From: Deltaproteobacteria bacterium
GTDB lineage: Bacteria > Desulfobacterota > GWC2-55-46
Length of the DNA stretch: 12,750 nt
Assembly (NCBI GenBank): GCA_016219075.1
Contig: JACRCJ010000264.1
Span: forward strand, 1-12,750
Reading direction: 5' to 3'
Within the stretch, counting starts at the first letter, position 1. Each line of letters opens with the position of its first letter. The notes beneath the pieces were generated by a model, which worked only from the letters and a program-made list of their open reading frames with translations, searched no databases and was not told where the DNA came from. Position numbers and translations under genes: made by a program. This document shows, piece after piece, positions 5,342-12,728 of this stretch.

Positions 5342-6256
5342 ATGGAAAAGGGTAAAAAGATATGGATGGACGGCAAGCTCGTGGACTGGGATCAGGCCAA
5401 CATACATATACTCACTCACACGCTACACTACGGGCTTGGCGCCTTCGAGGGGATACGCTGTTACAGGTGTGAAGACGGCAGGAGCGCGATATTCAGGCTC
5501 CCGGAGCACACGCAAAGGCTCCTGGAATCCTCCCGCATAGGCATGATAGAAGTCCCGTACACCCTTGACGAGCTGAACGCGGCCACGGTCGAGACGATGA
5601 GGGCAAGCGGCTTAAAGGACGGCTACATAAGGCCGATAGTATACCTCGGGGCCGGAAGCATGGGCGTCTACCCGAAGTCAAACCCCGTGAAGGTGGCGAT
5701 AGCCGTCTGGGCGTGGGGGGCGTATCTCGGGGAAGAGGGGCTCGCCAATGGAATAAGGGTGAAGGTCTCGTCGTTTTGCAGGACGCATGTGAACGCGGGC
5801 ATGACGAAGGCCAAGTTCTCCGGCAACTACATAAACTCGATACTCGCCAAGAGAGAGGTCATCGCCGCGGGCTATGACGAGGCGCTCCTTCTCGACACCG
5901 AAGGTTATGTCTCCGAGGGGAGCGGCGAGAACATCTTCATGGTGAAGGACGGCGCGCTGAAGACGACCTCGCTGACCTCGATCCTGAAGGGCATAACAAG
6001 GGACTCGGTCATGGCGATAGCCAGGGACAAGGGGCTGGCGATAAAAGAGGAGAGGTTCACCAGGGACGAGCTCTATACCGCCGATGAGGCGTTCTTCACG
6101 GGCACGGCGGCCGAGATAACCCCCATCAGCGAGGTAGACCTCCGTAAGATCGGCTCCGGAAAACCCGGCCCCGTTACAAAGGAGATCCAAAAGACCTTCT
6201 TCGACACCGTCAAGGGAAAGGACAAAAAATACGAGAAGTGGCTCTGGTACATCTAA
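5342..6256 (+). CDS. ilvE: Branched-chain amino acid aminotransferase (PLP fold type IV)
   Basis: This enzyme catalyses reversible transamination between leucine, isoleucine or valine and 2-oxoglutarate, the last step of branched-chain amino acid synthesis, using pyridoxal phosphate. The protein has 304 residues, typical of the IlvE class. Visible are an N-terminal IWMDGKLVDWDQANIHILTHTLHYG block, FEGIRCY, IRPIVYLG, the PLP-lysine region AKFSGNYINS (Lys 158 by alignment from memory to E. coli IlvE Lys 159), DEALLLDTEGYVSEGSGENIF (Glu 192 near PLP), GITRD (217-221) and FFTGTAAEITPI (251-262, phosphate-binding GTAAE). AAGGAG (5326-5331) lies 10 bases before the ATG. Other ilv or leu genes are not adjacent, so it appears to be a single-gene unit, with three hairpin repeats in its leader and an intrinsic terminator after it. 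D-amino acid transaminase is less likely given length and motifs. Confidence 0.95.
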   Translation: MEKGKKIWMDGKLVDWDQANIHILTHTLHYGLGAFEGIRCYRCEDGRSAIFRLPEHTQRLLESSRIGMIEVPYTLDELNAATVETMRASGLKDGYIRPIVYLGAGSMGVYPKSNPVKVAIAVWAWGAYLGEEGLANGIRVKVSSFCRTHVNAGMTKAKFSGNYINSILAKREVIAAGYDEALLLDTEGYVSEGSGENIFMVKDGALKTTSLTSILKGITRDSVMAIARDKGLAIKEERFTRDELYTADEAFFTGTAAEITPISEVDLRKIGSGKPGPVTKEIQKTFFDTVKGKDKKYEKWLWYI

Positions 6257-6326
6257 GGCGGGCGGGCGTGGGCCGGGAGAAGGTATTGCCGTGATTGCAG
6301 ATAAGACAAAACAGTGACGCAAACGG

Positions 6327-6353
6327 AAAAAACCCTGAAAACGGGTTTTTTTA
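6327..6353 (+). terminator. Intrinsic terminator after ilvE (bidirectional form)
   Basis: AAAAAACCC (6327-6335) pairs with GGGTTTTTT (6343-6351) around TGAAAAC, followed by more T. With A-run and T-run flanking a short GC stem it could act in both directions. It lies 70 bp after the ilvE stop and separates ilvE from the CLC-endonuclease V cluster. Confidence 0.8.
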
Positions 6354-6370
6354 TTTCTGGGCCATTAGCA

Positions 6371-6412
6371 AGCTGCTGAAAAAGCCATGGAAGGACTTTT
6401 TCAGCATCCTGT
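6371..6412. repeat. Inverted repeat (10-bp arms) upstream of the CLC gene
   Basis: GCTGAAAAAG (6375-6384) and CTTTTTCAGC (6396-6405) are perfect inverted arms around an 11-base loop containing CCATGG, with outer sequence AGCT on the left and ATCCTGTTAG on the right. It begins 18 bp after the T-run of the ilvE terminator. The ATG at 6387 lies inside this loop, an argument against using it as the CLC start. It resembles a small non-autonomous or REP-type element, but only one copy is in view. Confidence 0.6.
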
Positions 6413-6440
6413 TAGACATTATGAACCGCCGGAAAAAGGG

Positions 6441-7805
6441 ATGAAAAGAAGGATTAAAGAAGAATCCGTTCTATTCATAAGCGTGTTCAAGTGGCTCGTA
6501 CTCGCTACGATCATCGGGATAATCGTGGGGCTCTCCACCGCGCTCTTCCTGAAGATGCTCAACTGGTCCACGGCCTTCACCGGGCGGTTCAGCTGGTACT
6601 TTCTTTTCCTGCCGTTCGCGCTTCTCGCAAGCGCGCTCATAGTCAAATACCTGGCCCCTGACGCCGAGGGGCAAGGCACCGAGAAGGTCATAGAGGCGGT
6701 GCACAGGCGCTCCGGGAAGATCAAGGCGATAGTCGTCCCTGTGAAGCTCGCGGCCACGATCATCACTCTCGCGTTCGGCGGCTCGGCCGGAAAGGAAGGC
6801 CCCTGCGCCCAGATAGGCGGAGGGCTCGCCTCTGTCTTCGCCGACATATTCAAGTTCGACGATATCGACAGGAAAAAGCTCGTCATCTGCGGCATAAGCG
6901 GCGGCTTCGCCTCTGTCTTCGGCACGCCGATAGCCGGGGCGATATTCGGCATCGAGGTCCTGTTCGTCGGCTCGATACGCTACGATGTCCTTCTGCCTTC
7001 GTTCGTCACGGGCGTCATAAGCTACCAGGTATCATCCTGGTTAGGGATCACCTATTTCCACCACCCCGTCAACTTCGTCCCGGTCTTCAGCGAAGCCTTC
7101 TTCCTGAAGGTCGTCGCAGCCGGGGTCTTCTTCGGGCTCGCCTCAGTACTACTCATAGAGACGCTCAAGGCAGGCAAGGCCGTGGCGGGAAAGATAAAAC
7201 TCCCGATGGCGGTTAAAAGCCTCACAGGCGGGGCGGCTCTCATCATAATCACGCTCCTGTTCTCGACGAACTACCTCGGACTGGGCCTTGAGGTGATGGA
7301 AGGCGCCCTCGAGGGCGGGGCCGTCCCCTGGTACGCCTTCATTCTCAAAACGGTCACTACGAGCATAACGCTTAACTTCGGCGGCTCAGGCGGCATACAG
7401 ACCCCGATATTCTTCATAGGCTCCACGCTCGGGTCCTTCCTGAGCGGCATCCTCAAGGTGGACGCCGGCATGCTCTCGGCCATAGGTTTTGTAAGCGTCC
7501 TGGCCGGGGCCGCGAACACGCCGATAGCGGCGAGCATCATGGCGGTAGAGCTCTTCGGCGCTGAGGTGGCGCCTTACGCGTCGATAGCCTGCGTGATAAG
7601 CTTTGTCATCACGGGCCACAGGAGCGTCTACCCCTCGCAGGTGCTTGCCATAAAGAAGTCCGCCTCGATAGAGGTCGAGATAGGAAAGGAGCTCGAAACC
7701 GCCAAACCCCGCTACCGGATGAGGGACAAAAGCCTTATCAGAGTCTTAAGGCATTTGCGGGATGCCGCCGGGAAGTCAACCGGCAATAAAAATGATAAGA
7801 AATAG
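6441..7805 (+). CDS. CLC-family chloride channel or transporter
   Basis: CLC proteins are membrane dimers that conduct anions or exchange Cl- for H+. The chosen start at 6441 (MKRRIKEES) gives 454 residues, near the size of E. coli ClcA (473). The frame also has an ATG at 6387, but that lies inside a hairpin repeat. Many hydrophobic helices span about residues 10-400. Signature segments are GQGTEKVIEAVH (77-88, position of the GSGIP filter motif), GKEGP (117-121, gating Glu 119), TPIAGAIFGIEVLF (162-175) and GSGGIQTPIFFIG (315-327, position of GGIFAP). The Ser-containing filter motif is altered, and the position of the internal proton glutamate (Glu 203 of ClcA) appears to be Val 173. There is no C-terminal CBS pair, only a basic tail. 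The next gene overlaps its end. Confidence 0.92.
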   Translation: MKRRIKEESVLFISVFKWLVLATIIGIIVGLSTALFLKMLNWSTAFTGRFSWYFLFLPFALLASALIVKYLAPDAEGQGTEKVIEAVHRRSGKIKAIVVPVKLAATIITLAFGGSAGKEGPCAQIGGGLASVFADIFKFDDIDRKKLVICGISGGFASVFGTPIAGAIFGIEVLFVGSIRYDVLLPSFVTGVISYQVSSWLGITYFHHPVNFVPVFSEAFFLKVVAAGVFFGLASVLLIETLKAGKAVAGKIKLPMAVKSLTGGAALIIITLLFSTNYLGLGLEVMEGALEGGAVPWYAFILKTVTTSITLNFGGSGGIQTPIFFIGSTLGSFLSGILKVDAGMLSAIGFVSVLAGAANTPIAASIMAVELFGAEVAPYASIACVISFVITGHRSVYPSQVLAIKKSASIEVEIGKELETAKPRYRMRDKSLIRVLRHLRDAAGKSTGNKNDKK

Positions 7806-8499
7806 ACGAGTGGACCTCGACCCCATAAAACGGCTCAGGTGGCCGGAGGATAAAGAGAAGGCCAAAGCGCTTGAGGAGCTTATCAGGAAAAGGATAAGGA
7901 TCGAGCCACTGAAGACCCCTCCTTCGACCGTAGCCGGGGTTGACGCCGCCTTTTTCGATGATAAGATCATATGCGCGGCCTGCCTCTACGAGTACCCGAG
8001 GCTTGTTCCCATAAAAGAGGTCCATGTCGTAAGGGTTGCAATGTTCCCGTATATACCGGGCCTTCTGTCTTTCAGGGAAGGCCCCGCCGTTATCGAGGCC
8101 GTGGAAAAGCTCGGCGTAAGGCCCGGAGTCATCATCTTTGACGGGCAGGGGATAGCGCACCCCAGGGGGGTGGGGCTTGCCTCTTTCGTCGGCGTGCTCC
8201 TTGATATCCCCTCGGTGGGCTCGGCCAAGTCCAGGCTTGTGGGGAGCTACGCCGAACCCGGTCGGAAAAAAGGGAGCTGGACTCCTCTGGAGTATGACGG
8301 CAGGGTGGTCGGAGGGGTCTTGAGGACCAGGGACTCCACCAAACCGGTCTTCGTCTCGCCGGGACACAAAATAGACCTTGAAGGGGCGATAGAGATAGTC
8401 CTTAATTGTACGGGAAGGTACAGGCTGACGGAACCGGTGCGCCGGGCGGACGCGCTTACGAAGAGACTGAAAAAAGAGATATCAGGCCCGGAGAAGTGA
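7792..8499 (+). CDS. nfi: Endonuclease V (deoxyinosine 3' endonuclease)
   Basis: Endonuclease V nicks DNA at the second phosphodiester bond 3' of deoxyinosine, starting repair of deaminated adenine. The ATG at 7792 gives 235 residues and overlaps the CLC stop by 14 bases; an upstream ATG at 7762 would add 10 residues of non-family sequence, and a GTG at 7810 is also possible. Family motifs are all present: VAGVDAAF (Asp 51), PYIPGLLSFRE (86-96, wedge tyrosine and catalytic Glu 96), FDGQGIAHPRG (Asp 117), GSAKSRL (Lys 146), SPGHKID (His 192) and RRADALT (Asp 220). The catalytic acidic residues look intact. Overlap with the preceding gene and a 41-bp gap to the next indicate co-transcription. 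The ribosome site is weak, so translation may depend on coupling to the CLC gene. Confidence 0.95.
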   Translation: MIRNRRVDLDPIKRLRWPEDKEKAKALEELIRKRIRIEPLKTPPSTVAGVDAAFFDDKIICAACLYEYPRLVPIKEVHVVRVAMFPYIPGLLSFREGPAVIEAVEKLGVRPGVIIFDGQGIAHPRGVGLASFVGVLLDIPSVGSAKSRLVGSYAEPGRKKGSWTPLEYDGRVVGGVLRTRDSTKPVFVSPGHKIDLEGAIEIVLNCTGRYRLTEPVRRADALTKRLKKEISGPEK

Positions 8500-8540
8500 T
8501 ACGCGGGGAAAATACCCGCCCCAAAGAGAAGGAGGCCGCC

Positions 8541-9050
8541 ATGGAGAGCGTGCTGCTCTTGATCGAGAACAACTACGAGGACGCCGAGGCGCTCTATCCT
8601 TACTACAGGATGAAGGAGGCCGGGTTCGAGGTCGTGGTCGTCGGCGCGAAGGCCGGCACATATACCGGCAAGCACGGGTATCCGATGAAAGCGGAGAAGA
8701 CCCCCGGCGAGATAGACATCAAAAAGTTCAGGGCCCTCATAATACCCGGCGGCGGGGCCCCGGACAGGCTGCGCGCCATGCCGGAGATGGTCAGACTCGT
8801 TAAGGAGGCGTACGAAAAGGGGCTCGTAGTGGGGGCGATCTGCCACGGGCCGCAACTCCTCATCGAGGCCGGTGTGGTGAGGGGCAGGAAGGCTACCTCT
8901 TATGTGTCGGTCAGGACCGACCTTATAAACGCCGGGGCGGAGTATGAGGACAGGTCCGTGGTCGTCGACGGAACTCTTGTCACCTCAAGGACGCCCGCCG
9001 ACCTGCCGGACTTTTGCAGGGCCGTCCTGGAGCGGCTCTCCAGAGGCTAA
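8541..9050 (+). CDS. DJ-1/PfpI-family protein (class I glutamine amidotransferase-like)
   Basis: PfpI-type proteins share a Rossmann-like fold with a nucleophile-elbow cysteine. Members have been reported as peptidases, chaperones and glyoxalase or deglycase enzymes, so the exact activity is open. The start ATG at 8541 follows GGAGG (8531-8535) by 5 bases, giving 169 residues, a typical length. Visible are a first strand SVLLLIENNYEDAEALYPYY with a conserved Glu near residue 13, ALIIPGGGAPDRLR (65-78), the elbow GAICHGPQLL (98-107, Cys 101 and His 102), GRKATSY (115-121), VVVDGTLVTSRTPADLPDF (140-158). No signal peptide is seen. It is the last gene of the CLC-endonuclease V cluster. Its TAA overlaps the TAG of the convergent gene, leaving no intergenic space. 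Confidence 0.92.
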   Translation: MESVLLLIENNYEDAEALYPYYRMKEAGFEVVVVGAKAGTYTGKHGYPMKAEKTPGEIDIKKFRALIIPGGGAPDRLRAMPEMVRLVKEAYEKGLVVGAICHGPQLLIEAGVVRGRKATSYVSVRTDLINAGAEYEDRSVVVDGTLVTSRTPADLPDFCRAVLERLSRG

Positions 9051-12000
9051 TCATCCCCGTTCATGGCACTTGCCGGCGGGTTTGCGTCTTTAAGGTTTTT
9101 GAGGTCGTGCCCGAGTTTCGCGGCGAGCGCCGGGCCGGGCTTGCCGATAAGATAACCCTGCGCGTAATCGACCCTGAACCTTCTCAGCAGCTTCAGGCTC
9201 TCCTTTGTCTCGACGAACTCGGCGACCGACTTTATCTTCAACCCGCGGGCCACGTCCGTTATGGCCTTTACGAAGACCTGGTCGTCGGGGTTCTCGTGAA
9301 GTTTTTTTATGAACGAACCGTCTATCTTGATGTAGTCGACCTGCATCTCCCTGAGATAAGTGAAGGAGGTGAACCCGACGCCGAAGTCGTCGAGGGCGAA
9401 GCGGCAGCCGATCGCCTTGAGGGCCTTGACGAACTTGATCGCCCGCTCAAGGTCGCTTATGGCCGCGGTCTCGGTTATCTCGAAGACGATGCGCGCCGGA
9501 TCAGCCCCGGTCTCCCGAATCTTACCCTGTATGAAAGAGAGTAGGTCCGGGTCGCCCAGGTCTTTTCCGGAAAGGTTCAGGCTGAAGGAGAGGTCCTTGC
9601 CCTGAGACCTCATCTCGGCCTGGACCTCCATGGCCTTAAGTATTATCTTCCTGTCGATAAGGCCCACGAGGCCGAACCTCTCCGCGATGTCGATGAACGA
9701 GCCGGGCATCAGTATCTTGCCGTCTTCGTCGCGCATCCGCGCCAGGACCTCGTAGTGGCGGATGGTATCGTCCGAGAGGTCGAGTATCGGCTGGAACCAG
9801 GGCTCGAAGCGGTCCTCAGTGAGCGCCTTCAATATCCTGTCCTTCCAGTTGAGCCTCGAGTGCATCTTTTCGAGGTCCTTGTCCTCGGGCCGGTAGAGGT
9901 GGCACCTGTTTCTTCCGAGCTCCTTGGCGCGGTACACGGCGGCGTCAGCCTGCGCCAAAAGTTCGCTGGTGTTGTTGGCGCCGTGCTCGGGGAATAGCGC
10001 GACCCCGACGCTGACCGAAGACGAGGTCTCGTGCTCGGTAAAATGGAATGTCTCTACGGCGCGCCTCAACTCCTCCATGACGCCAAGACTCGTTATCGCG
10101 TCAGCCGAAGGGAGGAAGATCGCGAACTCGTCGCCGCTCAGGCGCGACAGAAGCGGTTTCCCGTCCAGATGCATGAACAGCTTCTTGTAAGAGATCTCCA
10201 CTACGGTCTTGAACAACCGGGCCATGCGGCGCAAAAACTCGTCCCCGACGCCGTGCCCGAACGAGTCGTTCAAGTGCTTGAACTGGTCCATGTCGATGAA
10301 GCAGAGCGCGCCGGTCTCTCCGCTCGATTCGGCAAAGCGCATCCAGTCGTTCAAGAGGTCTATGAACCTCGTGCGGTTTAAAAGGCCGGTCAGCTCGTCG
10401 TTGTTGGCGAGGTACCTGATGCGCTCCTCGCCTGCCACCTTCTCGGTTATGTCCTCCTGGACCGAGAGGAAGTGCGTTATCTCGCCTTTTTCGTCCCTTA
10501 TGGGGGAGATGGACGCGTTGACCCAGAAGAACCCGCCGTCCTTTCTCCTGTTCTTAAGGATATCCCTCCAGGTCTTTCCAGAAAGGATGGTACTCCAGAG
10601 GGCCTCGTACTTCTGGCGGGGGACCTCGGAGGACGAGAGTATCCTTGGAGTCTTTCCCAGCGCCTCTTCTTTCGTATAACCCGTGACCTCTTCAAAGACC
10701 GGGTTTACGTATTCGATGACCCCGGCGTTATCCGTTATGAAGACGATGTTTACGCTCTGCTCGATCGCCATGGAGAGTTTTTTAAGCTCGTGTTCGGAAA
10801 GCTTCCGTTCGGTTATGTCCTGCACCGTGCCGACCATGCGGGCCGGAGAGCCGGAAGCGTCGAAGGTCACGTCCGCCTGTTCGTGCACTATCCGTACCCT
10901 CCCGTCCGGAAGCACTATGCGGTGGTCGATCGAGTACTGCTTCTTTTCATGGAGCGCGGCGTTCACGGCGTCTGTGACGGAGCGCCTGTCTTCGGGGTGC
11001 ACGGAGTTCAGAAAGGCCTCGTACGTGGCGCCGAAGCGGTCCTTCGCAAGGCCGAAGATATGATATATCTCGTCAGACCAGACAAGCGTGTTGTTGACGA
11101 TATCCCAGTCCCAGCTGCCGAGGTGCGCGATCTGCTGGGCCGTCTTCATGAACCGTTCGCTCGCCCTCAAGGCCTCCTCGGCCTTCCTGCTCTCGGTTAT
11201 GTCGCGGATTATGGCCAGAAAGGTCATGTTGCCTTCGACCTCGGCCGGAGACATCGTAAGCGAGATGGGGAACTCGGTCCCGTCCTTTCTCAGGGCCTCG
11301 TATTCGCGCGTCTTGCCGCCTATTGCGTCCGTCTCAGACCCTTTTATCCTTGCGACCGCCTCGTGGTGCCTTCTCCTGTACCGTTCGGGCATGAGTATTT
11401 CGACGTTTTTACCCAGTACCTCGCCGGAGGCGTAGCCGAACAGCCTCTCCGCCGTCGCGTTGAACGCGGTTATCAGCTCGTCCCCGTCGATTGTGATGAT
11501 GGCGTCTCTTGCGGTCTGGAGCATCGTGCTGTAGCGGGCCTCGCTGTTACGGACGGCCCTGTTTGTAGCCTTGATCTCTGCGGCCATGGCGTTGAAAGAC
11601 TCAGAGAGGGCCCCTATCTCGTCGTTCGAGCCGACGGGTATGGCAACACCGTAGTCGCCTTTAGACAGGGAGTCGGCGGCGGCAGAGAGCCTTTTGATCT
11701 GGAGTATGATCTTTCTATAGAAGGCTGTGAAGAGAAGAATGATGAGGCCGGCAACGACCGCCGCGGCCGCATAGGCGCCTCTACGCATGTCCGCCGTCCC
11801 GGCAAGCGCCTCGGCGGAGTCTATCTCGACAAGAAGGGCCCAGTTGAGCGGCCCGATACACCGGGAGGAGCCCGCGACCTCCACCCCCCTGTAGTCAGGG
11901 TAGAAGCCGGAAAAATCAGCGCCCGTCTCCAGGCACTCAATTACCGGTTTGGAGCGGACCGTCTCTTTAAGGACGGAGTTTTCCGGGAACCTCGAGCCGG

Positions 12001-12679
12001 TTATCATCAAACCGTCCCTGTTTACGAGGTACGCCTCCATAGTCTCTGTGGTGTGTGAGCCGGAAGTACCGTTATTGCTGAAGGCCGTCTTGAGGACCTC
12101 ATCGAGCTCGGATAAAAGGACAAACTGGGTTATTATCGCGATGGGCTTTCCGGTCTTCCGGCTCCGCACTTCCGCTGAGACGGCAAGGCCCGGCAACCCC
12201 TCCCCCTGGTCTATCAGGGCCTCGGTCACTGGGGTGCCGGCCTTGAAGTTTAAGAAAAAGGCCTCCCCTGCCACACTTTTCCCCGCAGCCCGGCCGTCTG
12301 TGGAGACTACCACCCGGCCATCAGGGGCGATAAGCTCTATGGAATGGATATGCCTGTCGAGGGGGAGTTTATTTTTTTTGATATAGTCTCCGAGGGCCGC
12401 GGCCTCCGGGCGTTCCCCGGTCTTAAGGACCCGTTCGACACCCTCCCTTATTACGCCGTCGCTGGCGAAATCAGAGACCCCCCTTTGGATCATCTTCACG
12501 AACTGAAGCACGCGCCCTTCTATCGATCCCGCGTTCATACGGAGGTTATCAAAGATGTGCCTCTCCAATATCTTCCTGTTGTTATTGTACCCGTGGATGA
12601 ACGTGACGAGTATGGGAAGGAGTATCACAACGACGGCGAGCAAGGCCTTTTTTGAGAGCGAGAAAGAAGGTCTTTTCAT
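9047..12679 (-). CDS. Membrane sensor with HAMP, three PAS, GGDEF and EAL domains (c-di-GMP turnover)
   Basis: The protein is predicted to sense an external signal and change cyclic-di-GMP by synthesis (GGDEF) and/or hydrolysis (EAL). The ATG at 12679 has a GGAG ribosome site 5 bases upstream and starts a good membrane anchor; the frame is open to a TTG at 12715, which is less likely. It has 1210 residues. The order is membrane helix (about 12-30), a large extracytoplasmic Cache-like region (31-302), a second helix (303-321), HAMP (about 323-376), PAS 1 (380-495), PAS 2 (506-624), PAS 3 (633-745), GGDEF (755-930, DELTGLLNR, FIDMDQFKHLND and SGDEF at 848-852) and EAL (945-1190). EAL catalytic groups look intact: E977 in YEVLAR, N1035, E1067, DDFG 1097-1100, K1118, E1154 and QGYLIGKP. 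The first Gly of GGDEF is Ser, no RxxD inhibitory site is visible, and about 12 extra residues precede SGDEF. Confidence 0.94.
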   Translation of the reverse strand: MKRPSFSLSKKALLAVVVILLPILVTFIHGYNNNRKILERHIFDNLRMNAGSIEGRVLQFVKMIQRGVSDFASDGVIREGVERVLKTGERPEAAALGDYIKKNKLPLDRHIHSIELIAPDGRVVVSTDGRAAGKSVAGEAFFLNFKAGTPVTEALIDQGEGLPGLAVSAEVRSRKTGKPIAIITQFVLLSELDEVLKTAFSNNGTSGSHTTETMEAYLVNRDGLMITGSRFPENSVLKETVRSKPVIECLETGADFSGFYPDYRGVEVAGSSRCIGPLNWALLVEIDSAEALAGTADMRRGAYAAAAVVAGLIILLFTAFYRKIILQIKRLSAAADSLSKGDYGVAIPVGSNDEIGALSESFNAMAAEIKATNRAVRNSEARYSTMLQTARDAIITIDGDELITAFNATAERLFGYASGEVLGKNVEILMPERYRRRHHEAVARIKGSETDAIGGKTREYEALRKDGTEFPISLTMSPAEVEGNMTFLAIIRDITESRKAEEALRASERFMKTAQQIAHLGSWDWDIVNNTLVWSDEIYHIFGLAKDRFGATYEAFLNSVHPEDRRSVTDAVNAALHEKKQYSIDHRIVLPDGRVRIVHEQADVTFDASGSPARMVGTVQDITERKLSEHELKKLSMAIEQSVNIVFITDNAGVIEYVNPVFEEVTGYTKEEALGKTPRILSSSEVPRQKYEALWSTILSGKTWRDILKNRRKDGGFFWVNASISPIRDEKGEITHFLSVQEDITEKVAGEERIRYLANNDELTGLLNRTRFIDLLNDWMRFAESSGETGALCFIDMDQFKHLNDSFGHGVGDEFLRRMARLFKTVVEISYKKLFMHLDGKPLLSRLSGDEFAIFLPSADAITSLGVMEELRRAVETFHFTEHETSSSVSVGVALFPEHGANNTSELLAQADAAVYRAKELGRNRCHLYRPEDKDLEKMHSRLNWKDRILKALTEDRFEPWFQPILDLSDDTIRHYEVLARMRDEDGKILMPGSFIDIAERFGLVGLIDRKIILKAMEVQAEMRSQGKDLSFSLNLSGKDLGDPDLLSFIQGKIRETGADPARIVFEITETAAISDLERAIKFVKALKAIGCRFALDDFGVGFTSFTYLREMQVDYIKIDGSFIKKLHENPDDQVFVKAITDVARGLKIKSVAEFVETKESLKLLRRFRVDYAQGYLIGKPGPALAAKLGHDLKNLKDANPPASAMNGDD

Positions 12680-12728
12680 AAAGCTCCGCTGAATTTGAAT
12701 TTGCGCAAGCTTCAAGGGATGATTATTT

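Noticed and set aside
5678..6322. A 214-residue minus-strand open frame opposite ilvE
   Set aside because: It is a shadow of ilvE codon structure. It overlaps the conserved aminotransferase motifs and extends into the intergenic region without a ribosome site or a recognised family.
6387..6440. N-terminal extension of the CLC protein from the ATG at 6387
   Set aside because: The ATG sits in the loop of a perfect inverted repeat, and the added residues look like translated repeat rather than a CLC N terminus.
6421..6444. A seven-codon frame (MNRRKKG) whose TGA overlaps the CLC ATG, possibly a leader peptide
   Set aside because: The ATGA overlap is suggestive of coupling, but there is no ribosome site for the small frame and such short frames are frequent by chance.
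10472..12058. A 528-residue open frame on the + strand opposite the c-di-GMP gene
   Set aside because: It lies wholly antisense to a gene with clear PAS, GGDEF and EAL motifs and shows no recognisable domain. Long antisense frames are common over GC-rich coding sequence.
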